From the NCBI RefSeq assembly GCF_011397635.1, contig NC_064763.1, forward strand, positions 21,899,437 to 21,963,436: 64,000 bases of DNA. Reading direction: 5' to 3'. Both the position numbers and the translations under genes were made by a program. This DNA is from Epinephelus fuscoguttatus. Lineage: Eukaryota > Chordata > Actinopteri > Perciformes > Serranidae. Positions 1-12,600 of this stretch are shown piece after piece. The notes below the pieces were generated by a model. That model searched no databases, was not told the DNA's origin, and saw nothing but the letters and a program-made list of their open reading frames with translations. Every line of letters begins with the position of its first letter. The stretch's first letter is position 1.

Positions 1-344
1 AGTTCAGGCATCTAACCAAAAATGCTAACTAATTTCCAGGGCACTTTATAGCCAGGTACCCAGGAAGTGCACCAGGCTTTGAAGCCAATTTCTGTGGTGG
101 CCACACAGTGGTACTGCAGTTTCCGAGGCTTGTCTGTGATGTCATTGGGCCCCAAAAGACTTTGTCCCATGGACTTACATTGGGGAAGAGATGTCTATAA
201 ATCCAAGGATACATTTTTTTGAGTGTCACAACCCCTGAGAAATGCTTTTGTTTATTAGTACTTCTCCTTTATTTGTGTTTCGCTAAAACAGTCATACACA
301 CGGTCTTGTCTGACTTCTCTCTGTTGCTATGGTGTTTGTATGCA

Positions 345-653
345 GCATTAGCTCAGCCTATTTGGAATCAGCTTGAGAACCTGTTCAAATCCCTGTATGG
401 ACCAAGCATGGAGCATGGACTTGTAGCTGGAGAGGTGCCAGTTCAACCTCCTGGGTACTGCCGAGGTGCTTCTGAGCAAGGCCCAGAACTCCCAGCTGCC
501 TGGGGCACCTGTCCAAGGCACTTGGCCCGGACATCTCTCCATTTAATGCATGTGTAGATCCTATTTGTGTATGTGCGTACATGACAACAGAGTGAAAAAA
601 ACAATTTGCCCTCTGGGATTAATAAAGTACATCTTCTTCTTCTTCTTCTTCTT

Positions 654-683
<30 letters not shown>
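345..683 (+). repeat. tRNA-derived SINE with (CTT)n tail
   Basis: The head carries a Pol III-like A box (TAGCTCAGCC, about 350) and B box (GTTCAAATCCC, 383-393). A body typical of fish SINEs follows, with the tail motif GGGATTAATAAAGTA and then about 20 CTT units (624-683). Open frames across the tail on either strand (poly-Arg, poly-Phe) are artefacts of the CTT run. Confidence 0.7.
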
Positions 684-684
<1 letters not shown>

Positions 685-1018
685 ATCCAGGTTGACCTGG
701 TATTGCTAACAACATCTTGGTTTTTCCAATTTCTTGTAATGAAAAGTTCTTTTGCATCTCTTTGGGGTCATTTTGAGTCTCTTCCTTTTCAGTACGGTGA
801 TATCTTGCAAGTGAAAGCTGGGGGGGGGGCCCTGACACTATGGGCTCCTGGACTTGTGCCCGGTAGACAGTAATCCATTCATGACTAAATCCTACACAGT
901 GGCCCTTTAAATAATTAAAACTAAAGGGACACTACACTAATTTTACACATAATGTCAGTTCACATGTTATGATGGGTACTACAGTTATATATTGTCTTCT
1001 ATTCCTCTGGAGGAGCTT

Positions 1019-1050
1019 TATATTTATTTATTTATTTATTTATTTATTTT
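1019..1050. repeat. (TTTA)n microsatellite
   Basis: About seven tandem TTTA units in an AT-rich spacer. Confidence 0.8.
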
Positions 1051-2694
1051 GACAAAATAATGATACAGTATAAAAACATTCAGGTTTCTTTAGTGCTACT
1101 TTTTACATTTACCCTACTGTACTTAAATAAAAAATTCAGGTACTTGTACTGAGTATTTTAATGTCAAACCATTTCCTGCTGCACTTAAGAGATTAATATT
1201 GTACTTTTTAATTGCACTACAATTATTTGATTCCTTTATTGTAACCTACAAATTAGGATTTTTGGACAAAAAAAAAAAACATGCCACTGAAATGATTATT
1301 AGATTGACTGGTTGACAGAAAATTAATTGGTTATTGGCTGGTAATTTTAAAGTCATTTTTCATGCAACATGTTGATAGGTTCAGTCTGGGAGATAATGTT
1401 CATTGGTAGAAAAGTGTTTCTAGTGGAGGCCTATGGCAGGAAATGTGTTGAGAGCCATTGTTGAAAAAAAAAATTATTCTGAAGGCTTAAACTCACACTT
1501 CCGGTGTTGTTCACCTCTCTCCTGTAACTTCACTAATGGGGCGCCTGGCTGCAGGTACTTGTCTAAATGCACCTTGCACTTTGTTAATGCAGTGTTACAT
1601 GAATTGCTCCCATAAAGACACCCAGACACATCACTGTAATAAAAACACTATATGAAAACATTCATTAAATATTTTTTAATCTCAATTAATTATTATTCTC
1701 TGCAAAGCAAATACTTCTCAGCATCGACATGTACAGTCAAAGTGATTGTTGTTGTGTGCATTGTTGCAGTGATACAGGTCTGTGTCAGCCAGTGATTGTA
1801 ACAGCGTCTCAGCCAATCAGAGCTCAGGACAGGGACCGTCCGTTTGTACTCAGGTGGGCGTTGCCTCTGCACGTGCAGGTAGCCTCAGTGTGGAAACCTC
1901 AATCAGCTGGAGGAGCAATGCGCTTTAAAACAGCATGTTGCTACACAGCCAATTAGTGTGTGGAATATTCATCATACTAATTAGCTTTAGCAGCAGGCTC
2001 ATTTTATTTTAATATAAACACAGTTGTATCAAATTAAATTGTAATATTATTTTTATTATTCTTAATTATCTACTATCATTAATAGGCCCTGCTTCACACA
2101 GGGAGAGGTGACTACAGCAGTGAGACCTCTGACAATGAGAACACTTTAAATGCTGTATACAGTATTGAAGGTGACTTCTGTGCCCTTTGGGTTCAACTGT
2201 ACATTACAATTTGTGGATGCTTCCAGGCTTTCTGGGTGTAAGAGAAGCCAGGGAAGCCTTACTGAAAAAGCAGACATACTTATTATGTCAGAAATAATGC
2301 TCTCTGTCATCAATGTTCCTTTTTGTTCAGTTTTACCCTGACACAGCAATACAGCCAACACTGCCCCCACCTGGTCAGAGGAGATAATACTAAGCTGTTT
2401 GCAGTAGGCTTGTCACTTTTCCCACATGATAACAATTTGCCTGTAAACATAAGACTGTGTGAAAGTAACCCCAGGCGGCACCTGCTACCATCACTAAAAT
2501 ATATCAAAGAAAAAATAAAAGAGAACAGACAAACATTTCATAATATATGTATTTAAATCAAACACAATTTAAATATATTATAGATTAAGTACACATACAT
2601 GTCAGAAAACATTAGTGGTACATAGTACCAAGAGTCTTTTCTGGTTCTTTTCCACATCTTGGTAAGGCTCTAAAGAAATAAAAAAAAAGGGGGA

Positions 2695-3515
2695 GTTTAA
2701 TTCACTGAGCACACTTTCCAGTTGAACAGTCCTGTCACCACTGACGTTTCAGCGATGCATAAAAAAAAAAAAAAAACAGCGATCACCATAAAAAAGGACT
2801 AACATTAATATATGGGGTAAACCAGAAATCTACATATATATATTTATATATATATAGAACATTTAGGACATGGAGTTTGGAGTTTTCCAACACAAATGGA
2901 GCACTTAAGTTCAATAAGGGAGTATTTCTTCTTCTACGCTCTGTAAAGGTGCCAGGAGGTTCGTATAGTAGGTCAGCCAGGATCCTCGGCTTTTCTTCTG
3001 TTTCATTGTCATTTCAGTTCCAAAACGCTCTACAGTACGTAAAACAGCAGACAACACTACTCCGGGCAGGCTGAGGGAAGCGTATGCAAAAAAAACTGTA
3101 CAACGCTAATGCTCATCTGCTTAACGTGGCTGACCTTTGAGGAAGAGTTTAACCTAAAAACAAGGAATGGTTATAAAAGGTGTGGGGAGGCGTGTCATGA
3201 GGGAGTGCGGGTAATTCAGTCTTTGTAACATCCTCCATAGGTCCCACATAACACAGACGTTTTTCAGATATGGCTACAGCAACGCAGCGACGGCCCCAAC
3301 TGACATGCTGCTTCTTCTTCGTGCCGGCTTTCTTCAAGTTGTACATTTCCATTTCATCGGGAGTGACATCCTCCAGTATGATGTAAGCACTTGGATGTGC
3401 TTTACCTTTGGCGACGACTACACGTGTACCTTTATAGTGTTATGATGGAGTTGGAAGATTGGAACAATGATGTATCTTCAACTTTTCCATTAGCCCATGC
3501 GTGGACAATCACAGC

Positions 3516-3566
<51 letters not shown>

Positions 3567-3684
3567 ATGGGGAGGTGATAAAATGCCTTGTTCGTTCTCA
3601 TTGTAGGGCGAACCCTGTGTACAATATGTCACTGGCTTGACCAGCGTCTGCAGGGAGTGACAGTCCTTTGGTTCCTCAGTGGGG
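2695..3684 (-). other. akap10: akap10 3' untranslated region (extent uncertain)
   Basis: Sequence following the TGA at 3685-3687. It contains a CA microsatellite (3517-3561) and an unexplained open frame of about 95 codons (3149-3435, see findings). The first plausible polyadenylation hexamer on this strand is ATTAAA (complement of 2695-2700), followed by a T-rich run; no AATAAA is seen before it. The 3' end is therefore a guess. Confidence 0.35.
3517..3561. repeat. (CA)n microsatellite in akap10 3' UTR
   Basis: About 22 CA units, lying between the akap10 stop codon and the presumed 3' end, so probably transcribed. Confidence 0.9.
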
Positions 3685-6600
3685 TCATAACTGCAGACAG
3701 ACAACAGAAAACACTTAGAGAAGAACTGCGGTCATTCAGCACATCACCGCACAGGAAGGAGACAACCGAGAGAGGCTCCGTACCTTGGTGGACTTGCCGG
3801 GGCTGTCGTGGTTTGACTGGTGGACGACGTCATTGACAATCATCTTGGCGATCTGCCATGCCATCTCCTCCTGGGCCTTGATGGCAAGAGTTAGAACAAG
3901 AACAAATAACTTCAACCACAGGCTTTTAAGGACATTCTCAGAAGCAGACACAAGGGGTTTTAAGTTGTTGTGAAACTGTCTCTTTTTAAAACTGATTCCT
4001 CTACATTGGTACGTCGCAATCCAAGAGTGGGTGACAGGTGAATGGATTGCAGGTGACTTAGAAATGTGTCAAGTTTGTAAAAAAAACGCACTTTATTTTG
4101 AAGTACAGTGACTTTCTGGCACAGAGCTTTTACTTTAAAGTGCCATTTCCTGCTGTAGAGTGAGTGACTAACCGATGCTACGCTATGATTGGCCAGTCTG
4201 GATTCAAGGGCGGGTCTTAGCGACAGGTCAACTGGCCCCTTCCTCCTAGACAGGTATGTAAATATGTCTATTTTATTTATCAATGATTGTGAGCATGATG
4301 CATGCATGAAGGATACGATACGATATGATACAATGTGATACGAAATGATGCAGTATGATACGATGCGATACGATAACGATACGATGTGATACGACACGAT
4401 ACGGTACGATACGATGGGCAGGCTTTTCTCGAACGTTACAAGACTTGGGCGCAGTGCCTAAGCCTTTTTTCACAGCGCCTGAGCCAAATGAAATGATGTT
4501 TTTTTCACATTCCTATTCCATTGTCTGTATATGATTAAGAATTAAAATGTCATTACTCTTTGAAATTGTGTAACTGCATTATTACACTATTGCATAATTA
4601 TTATATTAGTGGAATAAAATGGTCTTAAAATGACAACAATACAGCTTATCGCCAAATATTTCTGGGGAAATATATCGTCCACCAAGTAGTGATCATGACA
4701 GGCTACTTGTAGTTGCTTTAATAAATCATACATCACGGGCCGACGTCACACAGAGAATGTTCATACATGCCACTGAGAGCCTTGCTATGTGCCCCAGATC
4801 ACTGAATATTTTACCATCTTGTGGCCTCACCTCATCGGAGTTGCCCTGGACCCATTTCTTCATGGCTTGAGAAAACATGGAACCTAAGTGAGAGGAGAGG
4901 GAAGTCTGAGTGAGACGAAGACACTGCATTAAAGTAAAAAGCACATTCACTGCAGTATCTTAATCTGAACTCAAACTGCTGTGCACTGCGGGCTAATTAG
5001 ATTTCCTCAAGGTGAGTTAATCCTGACACTTTAGGTTTGCACTGCTTTATTAGACTGCTTTATATTTGGATTATTCTGCAGCCTCATTGTGTGGCCCTCA
5101 AGGTTAAGCACTCTTCAACATAATATATAAACATTTTGCATGTTGTTGGATGTTAAGAGTAGTGGCTGTTTTGCTTTTCAAGGGGAATGTTCTTAAATAT
5201 TTCAACAGGCTATGAGCTGTAAGGAGAATGGGAGCAGCCACTAGATGAGGTTTATATTCATGGGTGCAGAGTAGATGTTATTCATTGCAAGGGGGAGTGA
5301 GATAAACTATGACAGAGTGAGGGCAAAGACTCAAAGAATATAACGAGGCAAAGAGAGGCGAACAGGTAGAAGGGAGTGAGAATCATGCCTTTGGATTTCT
5401 TCACGTCCGGCTCCGGCTCTGCCTCCCTGATAAACTGGCCCATCTCGTTCACCTTCCCGAACGTCATCCTTCTGAGCGGACGGAGCAGAGGAGACGGATG
5501 AAGACAGCACACAGAGCAAATGGAACAAAACTGAGCCTCAGGCACACACATTCAAACACCACTGTGTGTTTGTATCCACTCAATAGCTGCAATTTCAATG
5601 TGTGTGGGGGAAAACTAATCTGACAGACTAGAGCTTTGTCTTTCAATAAGATCATTCTCTCGAGTTAAGTTTGTACAGGATTTTACAAAGCAGGCTCATA
5701 AAACACTTGAAGAGGGAGCCAATAAAAACAGTTAGAACCATTAAAGCCAAACAGCCGTGTGGGCAATCAAAGGAGCATAAAAGAAAAGAAACATAAAACA
5801 CAGCACAGGAAATTCCCATAAGACAAATAATAGCAAATAATTAAAAAGGACATTTAAAGAAATGATTTTAAATACAGAATTAGCCAGATTAATTAATTAT
5901 CTGATACACCTGACATGCATAACTCACCCAGCGTATGGCCGCTGGTACAAGGACTCAGGGTCCAGGCTGGCCACGTCCACCGTGATCGCCTCGTCAAAGT
6001 TTTTCAGGATCTTGATCACTGCCCTCTTGGCACCTTGCTGTAGTGTGAAGATGACATGATTTTCTTTTTAGAACAAAGCAACAATTGATTCCTTTTCCAG
6101 AAATCTTTGAATATATTCTAAAATATTTTACTGCTACTATTAATTAACTTAAAGGGTCATTCATCCCTAGTCAGAAATACATATTTTTACTCTTACTTAT
6201 GATGCTGTTCATCAGTCTAGCTTGTTTTGGTGTGAGTTGTTGCGTGTTGGAGATAACAGCTGGAGATGTCTGCCTTCTCTCCAGTATAATTAAACTACAT
6301 GGCACTCAGCTTGTGGTGCTCAAAGCGCCAAAAAAAAATACATTTGAAAAACTCAACGGCAATGTCTCTTCCCAGAAATCATGATCAGTTCGTCAAGATA
6401 ATCCACAGACCTCGTTGTGAGCAGTTTCGTGTAGGAACTATTTTCTTTCCACTGAACAACACCCACCAACCATATTACCTCATAGAAGGAAGTGTGCATC
6501 TACTCATGGACGAGAGGCTCCTGCTCGTGACAGTGCAAGATAAAAAAATTAATGGCGTCCTCCTCAGCTGATTTGTAACATTAGCTAGCTTAAGCCTAGT

Positions 6601-9600
6601 TCCCATTACACAATTTTCACCCTGATTTTGCGTCGCGGAGACTATCGTAATCTTTTGAGTGTTCATACCTGCCGATGTGTGCTTCTGTCACTGGGAGTCT
6701 CGCCAACTGCGTTATGACCTGTGTGTGCACACTACAAGATTTCTTCACCGAGCCTCGCCGACAGAGCCCCAGATAACACGGTGACGTTACCTAACTTGGA
6801 GATGACACATCGTAAAGGCATAGATATTCTTCCCAGTGTTGAATCAGGCCTGGGTCCAAACACAACGCGCTCCCCGTGATCCTGTGGATGCCGCCATTGT
6901 TGTTGTTGCTTGCCGGCTTGTCAGTGTTGCCAGATCTTGGGAGAGAAACAAGCAACCAGGGCTATGGAAACAAGCCCAAAAGAAGCGATTATCATGCATT
7001 TAAATAACTTATGAGACGGATATATATAGGGAGAGGTGGTGTTTAGAGAGCAAGCTCAAATAAGCAACTCCACTTTAGAAACAAGCCCAAACATCGTGGC
7101 TAATAAGGAGACCTGGCAAGTGGCAACCCTGCGGATTGTCCTCTTCACATTTCTTCCGTCCTCCTGCATGCTGACGTGGGACGTATCCCACCTCTCCCTG
7201 GCTGATGGTCTTTGTCAGTCCACCCTTCTCCAGTTTTCTAGCATGCCAGATATCCAGTCCCAGTCACAGACAAGGGGGTGACTTGCTCGTAGGCCTGTTC
7301 ACACATGAGGACTCGTCGTGGCAGGCTATCTGCCAACTCACCTCTGACCCAAGGTGGCTCTCAAGATCCTCTGCGACGTCAAAATCTCAGTGAAAATCGT
7401 GTAATATGAACTGGGCTTCAGTGATGCTCCTACATGAAACTGCTCAGAACAATGTCTGTGGATTATCTTGACTAACCAGGTCATGATTCTTGAAAGAGAG
7501 ATTTCTGGGAAGAGACATTGCCGTTGAGTTTTTCAAATCTATTTTTTTTTTTGGTGCTTTGAGCACCACAAGCTGAGTGCCATGTAGTTTAATTATACCG
7601 GAGAGAAGGCAGACATCTCCACAGCTGTTATCTCCAACACGCAACAACTCACACCAAAACAAGCTAGACTGATAAACAGCTACAGGTAAGAGGAATAAAT
7701 GTGTATTTGGGGTGAACTGTCCCTTTGATGTGTTAAACACTGAACAATCATTATGTAGACTCTGTAATAGGGAAGAAGACCAGTTGCATTTGTGGACGAA
7801 TATCAAAAAATGGCAAAGGCCGCTCAACATTTAAACTAACACCTTTAAACATGAAGTTATGGCTTTTGGGATGACAACTGTCCCCAGATAATAAATACAT
7901 TTATTCTGTTAGGAAATCAAGACCTAATCTAAATCTAAGTTTTATTTATTTTATTCTTTGTTTTATCTATTTAAAACTTTAAAAATGCTTTACCTGACAT
8001 ATGTATATTTCAGTTTCTAAAGGTATTGGTATTGTCAATCTTATTATTTTATTTTATGAAGAGATCTATGCGTTGTATGTACTGTTTTTTGCCGCAAGAT
8101 TCAAGATCATGATTAACTTTATTGTCCCACAGAGTGAGAAACTGGTCTTGGGCCCTACACCCATACTGCAGCCACAGAAATACAAATTGTAACAGAGTAC
8201 ATAGCAAAATCAACATTATACCCAATGTAGCAATAACATAAGAACAAAAAGACAAATAAATAACATCATACGTTAAAAATAACTCTAACGAGGAGCTTAA
8301 AATCTCCAGTTGTTGAGTGTGTTCTGTGTATTATATCCCTGTATTAAATGAAATTCAGGAAACTTTTTTTTGTCTGTAAAGACGACTAAACAACAGGAAT
8401 GACCGCAACCTTTTGGCATTAACAAAAATATCTTCCTTATTCATGTAATGAGGCGGAATAGGTCTAAATGTCAGCAGACAGAGGAACATCCCCACAGGGG
8501 AAGAAGATGCAGGTTAAAGTTGGGGGGTCACCTGAGTCTGAGAACCCTCGCTGGCATTTGAACTTGAACGGTCGTTGTCCGCCGGCCCGCCATGACCTGG
8601 AGCGCTGACATTCACAAACTCGTCTGCCCGCACCGAGTTGATGAGGTCACTCAGGTATTTGTAGTAAAGGTTGCTAGACAGGAAGCCTGGCATGTAGACC
8701 TGAACAAATGCAACACAACACTGACTCTGTTAGAGAGTAATGAGCTCCGTGATATATTTCTGGGCACAAGTCACAGAGGTTTGTTACTGACCTTTATGTG
8801 CTAACAACAGTGTTCAGCTTTCATTTCATTAACTTACGGCAGGTGCATTCGTCAGTGGCATAATAGGGCAATTTGTCAGTGACTTCCAACACAAAACCTT
8901 TCGGAGGATCCCATTAAATTCAAGAAAACAGTTCAAGCAGATGATAATAGAAAATATCTAATTAAATGTTTTAAAGGGCACTGTAAATTAACTAAAGGCT
9001 TTGTCTTACATAACAGAACATTCCCTATTTCCCTACACAGTAAAACAACACAAGAGAAGAGCTGTATTAAAATGCTGAGGCCTTGGTGTGTGGTTATTGG
9101 AGAATCAGACCTTCTCCATGGTGGTCCAGGCCTGTCTGAGCGGAGTGGTGAAACAGTCAGGGAGCGGCCCCCCCTCTCGGCAGATATTCGACTCTATCTC
9201 CATCCGCACAGAGTCGCCAAAGCCCAGAGGGTTGGTCGCCTGGAGTGAGAAATACCTGGCGAGAAAATAGAGCAATGAATGAATGAGTTCAGATGACGGC
9301 AAGATTTCAATCAATACCCAAAATGCAACACAATTCAGGGAAAATCTCAGAACTTCAAACAGAAAATGTTTTCTTTAAATAAGGGTGTGAGTGGTGCCGC
9401 CCCCTGGTAAGCAGGACTAGATGCAAATGCAATGCAACATTAGTGTACTGCAAAAGTCAGCAGCAAAACATAACCACCTAAAAAAATCAATCTCAATTTA
9501 AGTGTGCACTATATTTAGAATATTTTTACTGCTTGACCTTGCCATCAGACAGCCCTCTCTGACGGGGAGCTGTTATCTATGCTCTTTTCACAGCCACCAG

Positions 9601-12600
9601 ACTCCACTGACAAAAACATTTTAGCCTAGAGAACATGGTGGTCCACCACTGCCTCAATCAATCTGTTTGTGTTATTGTGTGACTTTGGTGTTTTGGAGCA
9701 CTGATTCCCTACCTGGGGGTCCCAACCCCCACTAGGTGTCAATAAAGCTTCACAAGGAGTTGCGAGGTGTTCTTGTTTTTAAGCTTTGAAAGAAGACTCT
9801 TTTTAAAAATATACAATAGGCATGTATCAGCATTTCACTAATTTCTGTGACAGAAATTGTCATTTTAAAAAACTCATTTAAGATATAATCTCATAGGATA
9901 AGGGAAAAGTTAAAACAACCAAAGAGTTAATAGAACAATGGCCAAGCGTCAGGGAGAAGAAAACACTGAATTTGTTAGAGAGGGGAAAAAAAAGCCTTTT
10001 AAGTATGTATAATTGTTAGAAATAAAAGAAAACAATAGACAATTGTCCAAAAAGTCCCTAAAAATATCTGAAAAAAACAAAATTCATCCAAATTGCTCGT
10101 TTTACACAAACTTCCTGCAGTTACCGCATTCACTGATTGGGTTAATTGTACAGCTTATCAGTTGTCGTGTACTATTATTGCTATACACTGAATGTAATAT
10201 TAAAGGGCCAGTTCAGACTCAACAAAGTCACACATTAACACAAACAAACTCACCAATCAAGGCAGCTGTAGTCCAGCAACTTTCCTGTTGTGCAAGCTAA
10301 AATTACTGTTTCTGTCAAAGGAGTCTGGTGGTTTTAAATAGAGCATAGATGATGGCTTCAGGTCCGTGTCAGAAAGGGCTGTCTGACAGCAAGGCAAAGC
10401 GATGAAAATATTTTAAATATAGCCTAGACTCCGCCTTTCGCTCTCACATTCTGTGGCTGAGACCCGGATCCATGCCTTCATCACATCCTGGCTGGATTAT
10501 TGCAATGGAGTCCCGTTCAGGGTCCCCAGTAAAGCCCTCGACAGGCTCCAGTATGTGCAAAGCTCAGTTGCCAGGGTGCTTACCCGCACTAAGCCTTGGC
10601 GGCACATCACCCCCACCCTCATTCACCTGCACTGGCTTCCGGTTAAGCTCCGCATAACCTACAAACTTCTTCTGCTTGCCTACAAATCGCTCCAAAACCT
10701 CGTACCTATCGGACCTTCTCCTCCACCAGCATACCCCATCTCGGAACCTGGGGTCCTCTCTGACTCAGGTCTCCTCTCCATCCCCAGCAGCAATAGGCGG
10801 ACCTCTGGGGATAGAGCCTTCAGTGTGGCGGCCCCCACCCTCTGGAACACTCTCCCTACGGAGATTTGCCATGCTCCATCTCTGGACACTTTCAAGTCTG
10901 CGCTAAAAAGACACTTATTCACATAGGCCTTTGGCAGCTAGCCTGTTTATCTTGCTCTGTCTTGTTTTGTTTGTTTGTTTGTTTGTTTGTTTGTTGAGTG
11001 TCCTTGGGTCTCCTGGAAGGCGCTATATAAATAAAAGCTATTATTATCATTATTACTTAAACTGATATGAATTTTTTCAGGTGGCTAAAATACAGTATGT
11101 TTTGTCACTGCTCCCGCCCACGGCAGTACAGTGTTTAACTTCCATGGTTGTACTCTGGCCTGCTTCTCCACACTGGGTGCATGCCGACCACCATCTACTT
11201 TAGGGTAACACACTGACTATGGATAACTACCTCGTATAACCCCACTTCAAAAAAATCTGAATCCTGTGCCTTTAATGGATTAGCTTAAACACTGAAATTA
11301 ATTACTAAGTACACAAAAGAACACTGGTAATGTTAGGAAACAGGGCCAGTGGAAATAGTAAGGAGCAACCTTTTCACAGAGGAAAAATAACACAAAACCT
11401 TATTACCTTAAGTAACTCAAAGAAAATGGTGTCTGATACACATAACGTCGTCTCACTTATTTATTCTGACACCACACAGAATTACAAGATTTTAACATAA
11501 TGGCAACTTCCGAGTATCAAGTAAAACCCATTCTTTAAAAATAAATAACCAGAGCGCAACAGGACTGCAGAGAAGCTGAGGGAGGACCTACTTGTCATAG
11601 AGGATCATGGCATCATTTTGAGCCTCCTGCCCATCATACTGGCCCTTTTTAGCTGCGAGCTGGTTCTGGAAGTTGTCTGCCGCCAGCCAGAACTGCAGTA
11701 CATTCATCGCCTCCTCCTTTTCCATGTACTGCAGGGAAGAAGTGTGTAACAATTCAAGCACAGGTCACTGTGGGTTTTTACAATACCCTTGTTTCAGGAT
11801 TTACTGTATGTCCCGCATATTTGCTGACATAAAATATAAATGTTTATAACCTTTGACTTTGTGTTTTGGGGTTCTGGTGCGAATTGTCAGTTGCATCAAA
11901 CCAATAGTTGGGGAGACTGCACAGGGAGCATCCAAAGGGCTTTTTCTGTGTAGTTATGTTTACTGTGTCCTCAGTTTATTGCTGCTGTGACAGTAGAAAT
12001 TCCCTCTAGAATACGTCAGTAAACAAACTAACAGAAGGGGTTTTGTGGTCGTGGCAAAACAGGACAGGGGTATAATGAGGAGTAAAGAAGAGGCACAGTT
12101 TGCGAATGGAGGACATAAGCTGCCAAAATTAAAATAAATGACTCGATAAATATCACATCATCTATTTGATCTGATCATTCGTGTTTTGAGAGAGGGGCAT
12201 GGAAAATGTATTAAGAGTTGTTTTAATTGTGACTTTGATGGCTGTGCATGAACATGAGTGGAACAAAAAAAACAAACAAACAATAATAATATGCCATTAA
12301 ATGTATCTAAGAAGTTTTAAAAAATAAATATAGGCATTATTTAATTGATTATATTAACATAAATTGATATTTCTGTTTAAATTTGCTGCTTTATTAATTT
12401 ACTTTTGTATTAATTCCCCTAGTTATTTATTTTTAAATTAATTTTTACATTTATTTATTTTTAAATCAATTTTTACATTTATTTATTTTTGTATTTAATT
12501 TTTAATATCTTAATATTATTTATTTATTAAAAATAAGTGGTTACAAAAAAAAGAATAATGAATTTTTAAAGGTATTTACTTACGTTATTTATTTATTTGT

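Larger units (their letters stand above)
1..2600. other. Spacer downstream of akap10, no gene seen
   Basis: AT-rich sequence with a probable SINE (345-683) and short simple repeats. The strip from about 29 to 229 looks like a dispersed teleost repeat that I recall only vaguely. The remaining open frames are short, lack splice context and resemble nothing I know. Confidence 0.5.

Noticed and set aside
443-873. Open frames with poly-Arg (minus) and poly-Phe (plus) runs
   Set aside because: They are translations of the CTT microsatellite at the end of a SINE.
3432-3704. Minus-strand frame with Cys-Val repeats near the akap10 stop codon
   Set aside because: Translation of the CA repeat in the 3' UTR; its first part overlaps the real final akap10 exon in another frame.
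3960-4473. Minus-strand frames with repeating SYRIV
   Set aside because: Products of the GATAC simple repeat; no splice or family support.
10453-10926. 157-codon ORF as a host gene
   Set aside because: It is the C-terminal end of an L2-type reverse transcriptase followed by an L2 tail.
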